Below, in pieces: positions 50,496-58,998 of a DNA stretch of 64,000 nucleotides; the first letter of the stretch is position 1; each line of letters opens with the position of its first letter. The stretch spans positions 1-64,000 of the forward strand of contig NZ_JADIKJ010000004.1 of assembly GCF_044904675.1 (NCBI RefSeq), written 5' to 3'. Source of the DNA: Dyella_B jejuensis. GTDB lineage: Bacteria; Pseudomonadota; Gammaproteobacteria; Xanthomonadales; Rhodanobacteraceae. A program made the position numbers and the translations under genes. A model generated the notes under the pieces. It made no database searches, was not told the origin of the DNA, and saw only the letters and a program-made list of their open reading frames with translations.

Positions 50496-51854
50496 ATGAA
50501 TGCGCGTCCGTCACGCCCGGCTCGCTGGCAGCAACAGCTCGCGCGCCGCGCGCAGCACGCGCAAGCCGCGCAAGTGCTGACCGTGGAGGGACGCCTGCGC
50601 CGCGTCGTCGGACTGACGCTGGAAGCCGAAGGCTGCGAAGCGCCGCTGGGCGCGCGTTGCCTGGTCGATGCCGCCGATGGCACCGCGCTGGATACCGAGG
50701 TGGTCGGTTTTGCGGATGAACGCTTGCTGCTGATGCCGGTCACCGAAATGCATGGTGTATTGCCCAATGCGCGCGTGCGTCCCTGCACGCGCACGGGCGG
50801 GCTGCCGGTCGGCGAAGCATTGCTCGGCCGCGTGGTCGGCGCCGACGGCATGCCGCTGGATGGGCTGGGCCCGCTGCGTGCCGACGCGCATGCTGCGCTC
50901 AAGCGCGAGCCGATCAATCCGATGGCGCGCAAGCCGATCGACACGGCGCTCGACACCGGCGTGTGCGCCATCAATGCCTTGCTTACCGTGGGCCGCGGCC
51001 AGCGCATTGGCCTGTTCGCCGGTTCCGGTGTGGGCAAATCCACGCTGCTTGGCATGATGACCCGCTATACCGATGCCGACGTCGTGGTGGTCGGGCTGAT
51101 CGGCGAACGCGGCCGCGAAGTCAAAGAGTTCGTCGAGCAGACGCTGGGCCATGAAGGCCGCGAACGCGCGGTGATCGTGGCCGCGCCGGCCGACGCGCCG
51201 CCGCTCAAGCGCCTGCGCGGCGCGCAGTACGCCACCGCGATCGCCGAATGGTTCCGCGATCGCGGCCAGCGCGTGTTGTTGCTGATGGATTCGCTGACCC
51301 GCTACGCCCAGGCGCAACGCGAAATCGCGCTGGCGATCGGCGAGCCGCCGGCGACCAAAGGCTATCCGCCTTCAGTATTCGCGCTCATGCCCGCCCTGGT
51401 CGAGCGCGCGGGCAACGATGCGCAAGGACGCGGTTCGATCACCGCCTTCTATACCGTGCTGACCGAAGGCGACGATCATCGCCACGATCCCATCGCCGAT
51501 GCGGCGCGCGCGATCCTGGACGGCCATATCGTGCTGTCGCGCGATCTGGCCGAGGCCGGCCATTATCCGGCGATCGATATCGAAGCATCGATCAGCCGCG
51601 TGATGCCGGCGGTGGTCACGAAAGAACAGATGCGCGCCGCGCAGCGTTTTCGCCAGGTGTATTCGGCCTATCGCCAACGGCAGGACCTGATCGCCGTCGG
51701 CGCTTACCAGAAAGGCGCGGATGCACAGGTGGACCAGGCGATTGCCATGTGGCCGCGCCTGACCCGCTTCCTGCAGCAGGAAGTGGATGAACCGGTCGAA
51801 CTGCGCGCCGCGCAGGAACGGCTGGGTGCCCTCGCTGCGGAGATCACGGCATGA
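50496..51854 (+). CDS. fliI: FliI, flagellar export ATPase
   Basis: A 452-residue F1-beta-like ATPase. Walker A GLFAGSGVGKSTLLGMM lies near 170, the Glu-containing VVGLIGERGREVKEF near 202, and Walker B RVLLLMDSLTRYAQAQ near 255-270. It energises unfolding and export of axial proteins. The start at 50496 has GGGGGA upstream; the longer open frame to 50409 overlaps the end of fliH. It overlaps fliJ as ATGA. Confidence 0.96.
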   Translation: MNARPSRPARWQQQLARRAQHAQAAQVLTVEGRLRRVVGLTLEAEGCEAPLGARCLVDAADGTALDTEVVGFADERLLLMPVTEMHGVLPNARVRPCTRTGGLPVGEALLGRVVGADGMPLDGLGPLRADAHAALKREPINPMARKPIDTALDTGVCAINALLTVGRGQRIGLFAGSGVGKSTLLGMMTRYTDADVVVVGLIGERGREVKEFVEQTLGHEGRERAVIVAAPADAPPLKRLRGAQYATAIAEWFRDRGQRVLLLMDSLTRYAQAQREIALAIGEPPATKGYPPSVFALMPALVERAGNDAQGRGSITAFYTVLTEGDDHRHDPIADAARAILDGHIVLSRDLAEAGHYPAIDIEASISRVMPAVVTKEQMRAAQRFRQVYSAYRQRQDLIAVGAYQKGADAQVDQAIAMWPRLTRFLQQEVDEPVELRAAQERLGALAAEITA

Positions 51855-52285
51855 GCTCGCGTTCGGATCGTTTGCAACCAGCGGTAGACCAGGCGCAAAA
51901 GCGTCAGCAGGATGCCTTGCAGCGCCTGGCCGAACACCAGCAGAAACTGGCCCATGCCGAGCAGCAGCTGGAAGAACTCAGGCGCTATCGCCTGGACTAC
52001 AGCCTCAGCGACGGTGGCCTGACGGTCAGCGCCCTGCTCAACCGTCAACAATTCGTCGAACGCATCGACCAGGCCATCTTGCAGCAAGGCCGCCTGGTCG
52101 AACGCCTGCAACGGCAGGTCGACCAGGCACGCGAGCGCTGGTTGCATGCGCACGCGCGCGAAAACGCGCTGGATACGGTGGTGGAAGGCTTACGCGAGCA
52201 GGAGCAGCAGCGCGAACAGCGCCTGGAACAGGCCGAAGTGGACGAGCGCATGCAATACCGCAATCGCCGCGTGGGCCGGTCATGA
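51851..52285 (+). CDS. fliJ: FliJ, export stalk protein
   Basis: A 144-residue antiparallel coiled coil (QPAVDQAQKRQQDALQRLAE, EQQLEELRRYRLDYSL) with the family's charged pattern. FliJ inserts in the FliI hexamer and contacts FlhA. The ATGA overlap with fliI fixes the start. Length matches the family. Confidence 0.92.
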   Translation: MSSRSDRLQPAVDQAQKRQQDALQRLAEHQQKLAHAEQQLEELRRYRLDYSLSDGGLTVSALLNRQQFVERIDQAILQQGRLVERLQRQVDQARERWLHAHARENALDTVVEGLREQEQQREQRLEQAEVDERMQYRNRRVGRS

Positions 52286-52355
52286 TGGCGCCGGCGAGGA
52301 ATGGCGCAGTTTTTGCTGCGCAAGCAATGATCGTCTGCCGAACGAGTATCCGCGC

Positions 52356-53633
52356 ATGAGTGCCAGCCCTTTACCCGCCGTCCCGGCCGCCCCGCCAGCG
52401 CCAATGAGCAGCAGTGCGCCGCCATCATCGGCCAGCCGCCAGCGCAACGATGGCGCTTTCCAGGCGCGCTTGCAGGACGCGCGGCAAGAAAACGAGGCGT
52501 CTTCCAGCGACAAGTCGGATGCGTCCAGCAGCACCAAGGCGACCAGCGGCCAGGGCGGAACCAGCGCTGCCGGCACCGCCAAGCCCGGTGCGGACCCGTC
52601 GGCCCAGGACGCGGCGCAGCAGGACGACGCGGACAGCGATAGCACGCTCGCCGTGCCCGATGCGATATCGCTCGCCAGCGCCGTGCTCCATCTGATCGAC
52701 CATGCCGTCGGCGACAGCGGCAGCCATGGCGCGCCCGTCGCCAGCGCCACCAAGTCCACGCAGCAAACAATTGCCAAGCATGCCGCGCCATCGCAACCGG
52801 CTGGATTAATGGCGCCGCTACCGTTGCCGACGACAGCGGCGGTCAGCAACGGCAATGCCGATGCGGGTGCCGCCATCGGCGGCGCGACAGGCGGCGCAGC
52901 AGCATCGTCATCCGCGCTGTTGTTGCACAAAGCATTCGCGAATGCGGCAGATTCTGGTGCTGGCGATGCCGACTCCGGCGCCGCCAGTGCATTGGGCGAT
53001 GCCAGCGCAGCGGCACAAGGCGGCAGCGCCGATCCGACGCAAGCGCTGGCCGGCGCGCTATCCGCGGCGAGCCATGTCGCCATCGCTTCGACGGCAGCCG
53101 CACCGGCGGCGGCGGCGGCCACGCCAGGCGGAGCTGACGTGAGCGCGTTGGCGGGTCTCGGCGCGGTATCGAACGCGATGCCTGCCGCCACGGCATCCAC
53201 GGGGCACAGCCTCGGCATGAACGCGCCGGTCGGCTCTTCCGGTTTTGCCAAGGAACTCGGCCAGCAGGTCACCTGGCTTAGCGGGCAGGAGGTCAAGCAG
53301 GCGCAGATACGCCTCAATCCGCAGGACCTCGGCCCGCTCGATGTGAAGGTAAGCGTCGAGCACGGCCGCGTCGACGTGGCCTTCATGACCCAGCATCCGG
53401 CCGCCACCGCAGCCGTACAGCAAGGGCTGGGGCAACTCAGCCAGATGCTCGGCGGGCACGGCCTCTCGCTCGGCCACACTAGCGTGGGCCAACAGGCGCA
53501 ACAGCAATTCAGCGGCCACCAGCAGGCGCAAGATGGCTCGCGGTTATCCAACGATGGGGAAGACCCGGCCGAGGTTGGCGCAATCGGCGCATCGCAGCGT
53601 GTTGCCATCGGTCTCGTCGACGCCTTCGCCTGA
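52356..53633 (+). CDS. fliK: FliK, hook-length control protein
   Basis: A 425-residue protein. A long low-complexity Ala/Ser/Gly-rich region (about 1-290) serves as the molecular ruler. It is followed by the conserved C-terminal Flg_hook domain (about 300-390, KQAQIRLNPQDLGPLDVKVS, VDVAFMTQHPAATAAVQQGL, LGQLSQMLGGHGLSLGHTSV), which switches export specificity through FlhB. It starts 70 bases after fliJ. Confidence 0.93.
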   Translation: MSASPLPAVPAAPPAPMSSSAPPSSASRQRNDGAFQARLQDARQENEASSSDKSDASSSTKATSGQGGTSAAGTAKPGADPSAQDAAQQDDADSDSTLAVPDAISLASAVLHLIDHAVGDSGSHGAPVASATKSTQQTIAKHAAPSQPAGLMAPLPLPTTAAVSNGNADAGAAIGGATGGAAASSSALLLHKAFANAADSGAGDADSGAASALGDASAAAQGGSADPTQALAGALSAASHVAIASTAAAPAAAAATPGGADVSALAGLGAVSNAMPAATASTGHSLGMNAPVGSSGFAKELGQQVTWLSGQEVKQAQIRLNPQDLGPLDVKVSVEHGRVDVAFMTQHPAATAAVQQGLGQLSQMLGGHGLSLGHTSVGQQAQQQFSGHQQAQDGSRLSNDGEDPAEVGAIGASQRVAIGLVDAFA

Positions 53634-53863
53634 AGAAGCACCGGCTCGCCGATCGGCCGGCCTACATCGAAATGTGATTGCAGACAGATAAACAAGCGCT
53701 AACGCTGTTTACGGTATCAGCCAGGCCGACGTGTTTTCGGCCGTGCGCGGGCGCAGTCAACCCACAGCAAAGGCATCGTTGCTTGCTGCGCTTATGGAAA
53801 AAACAACGCCGCCCAGGATCAGGCGCGGCGAGCCAGGAACTGGCTTTGAAAGGAGCATTACTT

Positions 53864-54328
53864 ATGAAAATCAAAGCGATCATGTCGGCGGCCATGGGGT
53901 TTGCGTGCGTGGCGGCTATCGCCTGCCTGTCACCCGCTTACGCCGCTACGACAGCTGGACAAGCCACGGTGGCTTATTTCTCGTTCGTGCAAACCGGAAT
54001 GCTTACGCGAATGCCGCACGAATTCGTATTCGCGGTAGATGATCCGGTATTGGTGGAGCAAATACGGGACGTCATTGCGAACAGCTCCGCCTCCGCAGAT
54101 GTGCATATTGCCGGCAGGATCGACATCGGGCGCGAAGCCTACAACGAGGAATGGCCATTCCATCTCGTGCCAGGAACAGTCCATTTATTCCGCAACGCCC
54201 CCGAAGTCTGCCACGCCACTCCGTTCGAAATCGAGGAGCATCTGGCGGAAGTAGGCGGCGCGTTCCTTCCAGGCAACGAATGGTGTTCCTGGAACTCGAG
54301 ATTGGTTCGCGAGGTTGCCGTGCCATAG
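53864..54328 (+). CDS. Secreted BP74-domain-like protein inserted between fliK and fliL
   Basis: A 154-residue exported protein with a signal peptide (MKIKAIMSAAMGFACVAAIA, cleavage after AYA27) and AAAGGAG 9 bases before its ATG. The mature part reads VAYFSFVQTGMLTRMPHEFV, VHIAGRIDIGREAYNEEWPF, then VCHATPFEIEEHLAEVGGAF and WCSWNSRLVREV. This fits the small calmodulin-binding-like BP74 domain first described in Dictyostelium and found scattered in bacteria. Two Cys in the mature domain could form a disulfide. It has its own terminator downstream. A flagellar role is not implied by sequence. Confidence 0.65.
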   Translation: MKIKAIMSAAMGFACVAAIACLSPAYAATTAGQATVAYFSFVQTGMLTRMPHEFVFAVDDPVLVEQIRDVIANSSASADVHIAGRIDIGREAYNEEWPFHLVPGTVHLFRNAPEVCHATPFEIEEHLAEVGGAFLPGNEWCSWNSRLVREVAVP

Positions 54329-54370
54329 GCGCGGCATGCCGCAACGCAGAACCTAACAGCCATCAATGGC

Positions 54371-54397
54371 TGGCCCCTCTCGTTGTGAGAGGGGCCA
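54371..54397. terminator. Strong hairpin after the BP74-like gene
   Basis: An 11-bp perfect stem, TGGCCCCTCTC and GAGAGGGGCCA, with loop GTTGT stands 42 bases after the gene. The T-run is poor (GATGCGTTT). The remaining 300 bases up to the fliL promoter hold no supported gene. A minus-strand frame at 54405-54653 (82 codons) is too weak to call. Confidence 0.65.
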
Positions 54398-54693
54398 GAT
54401 GCGTTTACGGCGGCGCGGCCTGGGCTTGCAACAGGTTGTTGCCGAACGCATTCGCCAAGCTGGCGGTATCAAACGCGAGCAATGATCCGCAACGATCAAG
54501 GAATCGCAGCTTTTTTATTGCGATCTCTGACAAAAGAGTGTCGCCCCCGGACGGCCACCAGTCACCTGGCTGCGTCCGGCCCTGACGGAATCGCCACGCC
54601 AAACCCGCGCCTGCCTTCCGCCGCGCGTCAATAAATTGCCATGGCCGCTTCACGCCATCCGTGAAAACCGCGCTGCGCTGCGATCCGCCGCCA

Positions 54694-54709
54694 TGGCACG
54701 ACGCTTGCT
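54694..54709 (+). promoter_or_regulatory. Sigma54 promoter of the fliL operon
   Basis: TGGCACGACGCTTGCT fully matches TGGCACG-N4-TTGCW. It lies 72 bases upstream of fliL and drives fliLMNOPQR. Confidence 0.9.
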
Positions 54710-54781
54710 AAAACTCCTGTAGACAAGCCTGCTCCATGCGAGCCAGGCAGCGCGCTTTCTACGTTGGAGTTGAGGTCGTTC

Positions 54782-55279
54782 ATGGCTTACGCCGAGGATG
54801 TCGAGGATGAAGTGCCGGTCGTCACCCCCAAGAAAGGTGGCAAAGGCAAGTGGGTAGCCATTGGCGTGGTGGCGCTGGTATTGCTTGGCGCAGGTGGTTA
54901 TGCGTTGACCCGCCCGCACGCGGGGAAAGCGGGTGCGGAAGCGGCCGAAGCGCCAAAGGCGCCCGAAATCTTCCTGCCGCTGGATCCGGCTTTCGTCGTG
55001 AATTTCCAGGACCAGGACGCCACCCGCTATCTGCAGGTCGGCGTGACCGTGATGACGCATGACCAGACCGCCGTGCAGGCGATGAAAGACAGCGATCCGG
55101 TGATCCGCAACGCGCTGGTGATGCTGTTCAGCAGCCAGACCTACGCGGGACTGAGCGATACCGCCGGCAAGCAAAAGCTGCAGGCCGAAGCGCTGGATGC
55201 GGTGCGCAAGATCGTGGCCGACCGAACCGGCAAGCCGGATGTCGACGCGCTGTACTTCACCAGTTTCGTCATGCAGTGA
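54782..55279 (+). CDS. fliL: FliL, stator-associated membrane protein
   Basis: A 165-residue single-pass membrane protein. A short cytoplasmic N-terminus (KKGGKGK) precedes one transmembrane helix (about 23-45, WVAIGVVALVLLGAGGYALT) and a stomatin-like periplasmic domain (FVVNFQDQDATRYLQVGVTV, ALYFTSFVMQ). It supports motor torque and stator function. The ATG at 54782 has GAGG 6 bases upstream, better than the ATG at 54764. Confidence 0.93.
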   Translation: MAYAEDVEDEVPVVTPKKGGKGKWVAIGVVALVLLGAGGYALTRPHAGKAGAEAAEAPKAPEIFLPLDPAFVVNFQDQDATRYLQVGVTVMTHDQTAVQAMKDSDPVIRNALVMLFSSQTYAGLSDTAGKQKLQAEALDAVRKIVADRTGKPDVDALYFTSFVMQ

Positions 55280-55286
55280 GAGAGCG

Positions 55287-56303
55287 ATGAGCGACCTGCT
55301 ATCCCAGGAAGAAATCGACGCCCTGCTCAATGGCGTCGACGACGGCAAGATCGAAACCGAAAGCGACGTGCCGCCGCCGCCGGGCACGGTGCTGGATTTC
55401 GACTTCACCCAGCAGGATCGCATCGTGCGCGGGCGCCTGCCTACGCTGGAAATGATCAACGACCGCTTCGCGCGCTTCTTCCGCACCGCGCTGTTCGGCG
55501 TGCTGCGCAAGACCTGCGAAGTGTCGGTGCTCGGCGTGAAGATGCTCAAGTTCAATGAATACGTGCATGGCCTGGCCGTGCCCAGCAATCTCAACCTGAT
55601 CCGCCTGAAGCCGCTGCGCGGCACCGGGCTGGCGGTGATGGAGCCGCGGCTGGTGTTCACCGTGATCGACAACTTCTTCGGTGGCGACGGCCGCTACCAC
55701 GCGCGGATCGAAGGCCGCGATTTCACGCCGACCGAAAACCGTGTGATCCAGATCCTGCTTGCCGAAGTGTTCGGCTCGATGACGGAGGCGTGGGCGCCGG
55801 TGATGCCGGTGCAATTCGAATTCCTCAATTCGGAAATCAATCCGCAATTCGCCAACATCGTGAGCCCGACCGAGACAGTGGTGGTGTCACGCTTCCATGT
55901 CGAACTCGATGGCGGCGGCGGCGAAGTACACCTCACCCTGCCTTATTCGATGGTGGAGCCGATCCGCACCATGCTCGACGCCGGTGTGCAAAGCGACCGC
56001 ATGGGCGAGCGCGACGAACGCTGGATCCATTGCCTGCACGACGAAGTGATGGATGCGGAAGTGGAACTCAGCTCACTGCTGCTGGAAACACAGATCAGCA
56101 TCGGCGACTTCCTCGGCCTGCGCATCGGCGATGTGATTCCGGTCAACATGCCCGAGGCCACTACGGTCTTCGCCGAAGACGTACCGGTCTTCCGTGGCCA
56201 CTACGGCCAATCCAACGGCCGCTATGCGGTGCGCTACAAGGTCGCGGCCGGGCGTCGCGCGCCGCTTCCCTCCCTCGACTTCAGCCAAGAAAAAATCTCA
56301 TGA
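55287..56303 (+). CDS. fliM: FliM, C-ring switch protein
   Basis: A 338-residue switch protein. The CheY-binding N-terminal peptide MSDLLSQEEIDALLNGVDDG is intact. The middle domain (FFGGDGRYHARIEGRDFTPT) and C-terminal SpoA domain (ISIGDFLGLRIGDVIPVNMP) follow. Phospho-CheY binding reverses the motor. It lies 7 bases after fliL and overlaps fliN as ATGA. Confidence 0.97.
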   Translation: MSDLLSQEEIDALLNGVDDGKIETESDVPPPPGTVLDFDFTQQDRIVRGRLPTLEMINDRFARFFRTALFGVLRKTCEVSVLGVKMLKFNEYVHGLAVPSNLNLIRLKPLRGTGLAVMEPRLVFTVIDNFFGGDGRYHARIEGRDFTPTENRVIQILLAEVFGSMTEAWAPVMPVQFEFLNSEINPQFANIVSPTETVVVSRFHVELDGGGGEVHLTLPYSMVEPIRTMLDAGVQSDRMGERDERWIHCLHDEVMDAEVELSSLLLETQISIGDFLGLRIGDVIPVNMPEATTVFAEDVPVFRGHYGQSNGRYAVRYKVAAGRRAPLPSLDFSQEKIS

Positions 56304-56656
56304 GCCAGAGCATTGATATCGCCGCCGTGGCAGCGAAGAACGGCGAACGTCCCCTCGAGTTCGACACCTTGAACGAGGCCGGCGGCGAACCCGCCGATGT
56401 CAGCCTCGACATGATCCTGGATGTGCCGGTGACGCTGGCGATGGAAGTCGGCCGCACCCGCATCAGCATCCGCAATCTGCTGCAACTCAACCAGGGTTCG
56501 GTAGTGGAGCTGGATCGTGCCGCGGGCGAGCCGCTGGACGTGTTCGTCAACGGCACCCTGGTGGCGCACGGCGAAGTGGTGGTGATCAACGAAAAGTTCG
56601 GCATCCGCCTGACCGACGTGATCAGTCCGGCCGAACGGGTACGGAAGCTCCGATGA
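56300..56656 (+). CDS. fliN: FliN, C-ring switch protein
   Basis: A 118-residue protein whose SpoA domain (about 38-112) reads LDMILDVPVTLAMEVGRTRI, IRNLLQLNQGSVVELDRAAG, VVINEKFGIRLTDVISPAER. It forms the lower C ring with FliM. ATGA overlaps join it to both fliM and fliO. Confidence 0.96.
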   Translation: MSQSIDIAAVAAKNGERPLEFDTLNEAGGEPADVSLDMILDVPVTLAMEVGRTRISIRNLLQLNQGSVVELDRAAGEPLDVFVNGTLVAHGEVVVINEKFGIRLTDVISPAERVRKLR

Positions 56657-57027
56657 GCAGCCTGACGTTTGCGCCGGCGGCGAGCATGCCCGACGTCAAT
56701 GTCACGGGCGAACTGATCCGTGTGGTGCTGAGCCTGGGCGCCATCGTGGCGCTGATCTTCGTGGCCGGCTGGCTGACGCGCCGGTTGCAGTCGCGCCAGT
56801 TCGCCGGTGGGCGACGCTTGCGCTGCGTGGAATCGATGCAGGTCAGCGCGCGCGAGCGGGTACTGTTGATCGAAGCCGATGGCAAGCGCCTGCTGGTCGG
56901 CGTGGGGGCCGGCGGCGTGCGTGCCCTGCACGTGTACGAAGGCAGCGTGCCGGTCGAGCCGGCGCCGGCGCTTGCTCCGCTGCCGCCGTTCGCGGAGCTG
57001 TTGGGCCGCCTGGGACGCAAGTCATGA
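56653..57027 (+). CDS. fliO: FliO, export-gate assembly factor
   Basis: A 124-residue single-pass membrane protein (transmembrane segment about 18-40, LIRVVLSLGAIVALIFVAGW) with the cytoplasmic tail RLRCVESMQVSARERVLLIE typical of FliO. It aids FliP assembly. It is coupled by ATGA overlaps to fliN and fliP. Confidence 0.92.
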   Translation: MSSLTFAPAASMPDVNVTGELIRVVLSLGAIVALIFVAGWLTRRLQSRQFAGGRRLRCVESMQVSARERVLLIEADGKRLLVGVGAGGVRALHVYEGSVPVEPAPALAPLPPFAELLGRLGRKS

Positions 57028-57842
57028 AGAAGTGGTATTGCCGCTTCATCGTGTTGTGCCTGCTCGGCTTGCTGCCGCTGGGAGTCCGCGCGGCCACGGC
57101 CGCCAGCACCGCCACGGTTTCCGCGGCGGTGACACCGATCGCGCCGATCGCGCCGATTTCATCCTCGGCCGGCATTCCGGTACTGACCGTGCAGAACGCT
57201 GGCGCCGGCCAGAATTGGAGCCTGTCGTTGCAGGTGGTGGCACTGATGACCGTGCTCACCGTGCTGCCGGCCGTGCTGCTGATGATGACCTCGTTCACGC
57301 GCATCATCATCGTTTTGAGCTTCCTGCGGCAGGCGCTGGCTACGCAATCCACGCCGCCGAACCAGGTGCTGCTGGGGCTTGCGTTGTTCCTGACCTTCTT
57401 CGTGATGTCGCCCGTGCTCGACCGTGCCTACGAGAATGGCGTCAAGCCGTACATGGATCACCAGGTCAGCGCGGACGTCGCGATTCCCGCCGCCGCCGCG
57501 CCGTTCAAGCGCTTCATGCTGAACCAGACGCGCGATACGGACTTGCAGCTGTTCACGCGCCTGGCCAGGCAACAACCGTATGCCAGCAAGGATGACGTGC
57601 CGTTCCGCGTCGCGATGCCGGCTTTCGTCACCAGCGAACTGAAAACCGCGTTCCAGATGGGCTTCCTGCTGTTCATTCCCTTCCTGGTGATCGACGTGGT
57701 GGTGGCGAGCGTGCTGATGTCGATGGGCATGGCGATGGTGTCGCCGTCGATCATCTCGCTGCCGTTCAAGATCATGCTGTTCGTGATGGTGGACGGGTGG
57801 TCGCTGCTGATGGGTACGCTGGCAGGGAGTTTCTACACATGA
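57024..57842 (+). CDS. fliP: FliP, export-gate protein
   Basis: A 272-residue membrane protein with a cleavable signal peptide (FIVLCLLGLLPLGVRA). The FliP signature includes LLMMTSFTRIIIVLSFLRQA, TQSTPPNQVLLGLALFLTFF and IPFLVIDVVVASVLMSMGM. Five FliP form the core of the export gate with FliQ and FliR. An Ala/Thr/Ile-rich stretch follows the signal peptide. Confidence 0.97.
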   Translation: MKKWYCRFIVLCLLGLLPLGVRAATAASTATVSAAVTPIAPIAPISSSAGIPVLTVQNAGAGQNWSLSLQVVALMTVLTVLPAVLLMMTSFTRIIIVLSFLRQALATQSTPPNQVLLGLALFLTFFVMSPVLDRAYENGVKPYMDHQVSADVAIPAAAAPFKRFMLNQTRDTDLQLFTRLARQQPYASKDDVPFRVAMPAFVTSELKTAFQMGFLLFIPFLVIDVVVASVLMSMGMAMVSPSIISLPFKIMLFVMVDGWSLLMGTLAGSFYT

Positions 57843-57867
57843 TCGCCGCCAGCGGGAAATCGCCGCC

Positions 57868-58137
57868 ATGACGCCGGAGTGGGTCATCAACTTCGGCCAG
57901 CATGCGCTCTATGTCGCCATGATGGTGGCCGCGCCGCTGCTGCTGACCGCGCTGCTGGTGGGGTTGCTGGTCGGCATCATCCAGGCGGCCACGCAGATCC
58001 ACGAGATGACGCTGAGCTTTATTCCGAAGCTGCTGGCGATGGCGCTGGTCGGGTTGCTGGTGGGCCCTTGGATGCTGCGCACCCTGGTGCAATTCACGCA
58101 CGACATCATCGTGGGGCTGCCCGGGGCGATCAAATGA
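57868..58137 (+). CDS. fliQ: FliQ, export-gate protein
   Basis: An 89-residue, two-helix membrane protein. HALYVAMMVAAPLLLTALLV and GIIQAATQIHEMTLSFIPKL carry the family pattern. It forms the outer layer of the FliPQR gate. The gap from fliP is 25 bases. The stop overlaps fliR as ATGA. Confidence 0.96.
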   Translation: MTPEWVINFGQHALYVAMMVAAPLLLTALLVGLLVGIIQAATQIHEMTLSFIPKLLAMALVGLLVGPWMLRTLVQFTHDIIVGLPGAIK

Positions 58138-58901
58138 CGATCCAGATGTCGGCGCTGATCTACTGGCTGTCCGGCCTGTTGTGGGCGCTGGGCCGGGTTG
58201 GCGGCTTGTGCATGGTGGCGCCGATCTTCAGCGCGACGGTGATGCCGGCGCGCCTTCGCGTGGCGGTCATCGTGGTGATTACCCTGGTGCTGTCGCCGCT
58301 TGCCCCGACGCAGATGGATCTGTTCAGCGCGACCGGCGCCGCGACCATGGTGACGCAGATCCTGATCGGCGGCAGCATCGGTTTCGTGCTGCAACTGGTG
58401 TTCCAGGCTGTTTCCTATGGCGGCATCCTGATCGGCCAGAGCATGGGATTGGGGTTCGCCGAAATGGTCAGCCCCACCAGCAACGCCAGCGCGCCGGTGC
58501 TGGGGCAGTTCTATCTGGTGATGGTGTCGTTGCTGTTCCTGGCGATGGACGGCCATTTGCAGGTGATATCGCTGCTGGCCGGAAGCTTTCGCAGCCTGCC
58601 GCCCGGCGCCACCGGCCTCGATGAAAAATCCCTGTGGGCGATCGTGCTCGCCGGCGGCGACCTGTTTTCCGGTGCGCTGCGCGTCGCCTTGCCCGCGATG
58701 ACCGCCTTGCTGCTGGTGAACATCGGCTTCGCCGCTACCAGCCGCGCGTCGCCGGCGATGAATCTGTTCGCGGTCGGCTTTCCGATCAGCATCTGCATGG
58801 GATTCATCGCGCTGTGGCTGGGGTTGCGCGGCATCGCGAGCGCCTATGCCGCCTTGCAGGGCGTGGGCTGGACTTTGATGCAGCGATTGGCGGGCTTTTG
58901 A
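58134..58901 (+). CDS. fliR: FliR, export-gate protein
   Basis: A 255-residue membrane protein with about six hydrophobic segments and the FliR motifs RVGGLCMVAPIFSATVMPAR, QIGQSMGLGFAEMVSPTSNA-like (actual GQSMGLGFAEMVSPTSN) and FLAMDGHLQVISLLAGSF. One FliR completes the FliP5Q4R1 gate. The start is set by the ATGA overlap with fliQ. Confidence 0.95.
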   Translation: MTIQMSALIYWLSGLLWALGRVGGLCMVAPIFSATVMPARLRVAVIVVITLVLSPLAPTQMDLFSATGAATMVTQILIGGSIGFVLQLVFQAVSYGGILIGQSMGLGFAEMVSPTSNASAPVLGQFYLVMVSLLFLAMDGHLQVISLLAGSFRSLPPGATGLDEKSLWAIVLAGGDLFSGALRVALPAMTALLLVNIGFAATSRASPAMNLFAVGFPISICMGFIALWLGLRGIASAYAALQGVGWTLMQRLAGF

Positions 58902-58929
58902 TATGTGCGGCGAAGCCCACATGAACGCG

Positions 58930-58975
58930 CTATCTGCCTCCTCTCCCCTGCGGGGCACGCGCAGAGGAAGGAAAT
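58930..58975. repeat. Partial REP-like unit before flhB
   Basis: CTGCCTCCTCTCCCCTGCGG followed by GGCACGCGCAGAGGAAGGAA looks like one eroded half of the REP-like palindrome. It lies in the 97-base gap between fliR and flhB. Confidence 0.5.
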
Positions 58976-58998
58976 CGCCAGGAGCTGAGGACTAGCCC

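Noticed and set aside
54405..54653. 82-codon minus-strand frame after the BP74-like gene
   Set aside because: No convincing ribosome site or recognised family; it overlaps only non-coding sequence before the fliL promoter, and composition alone does not support it.
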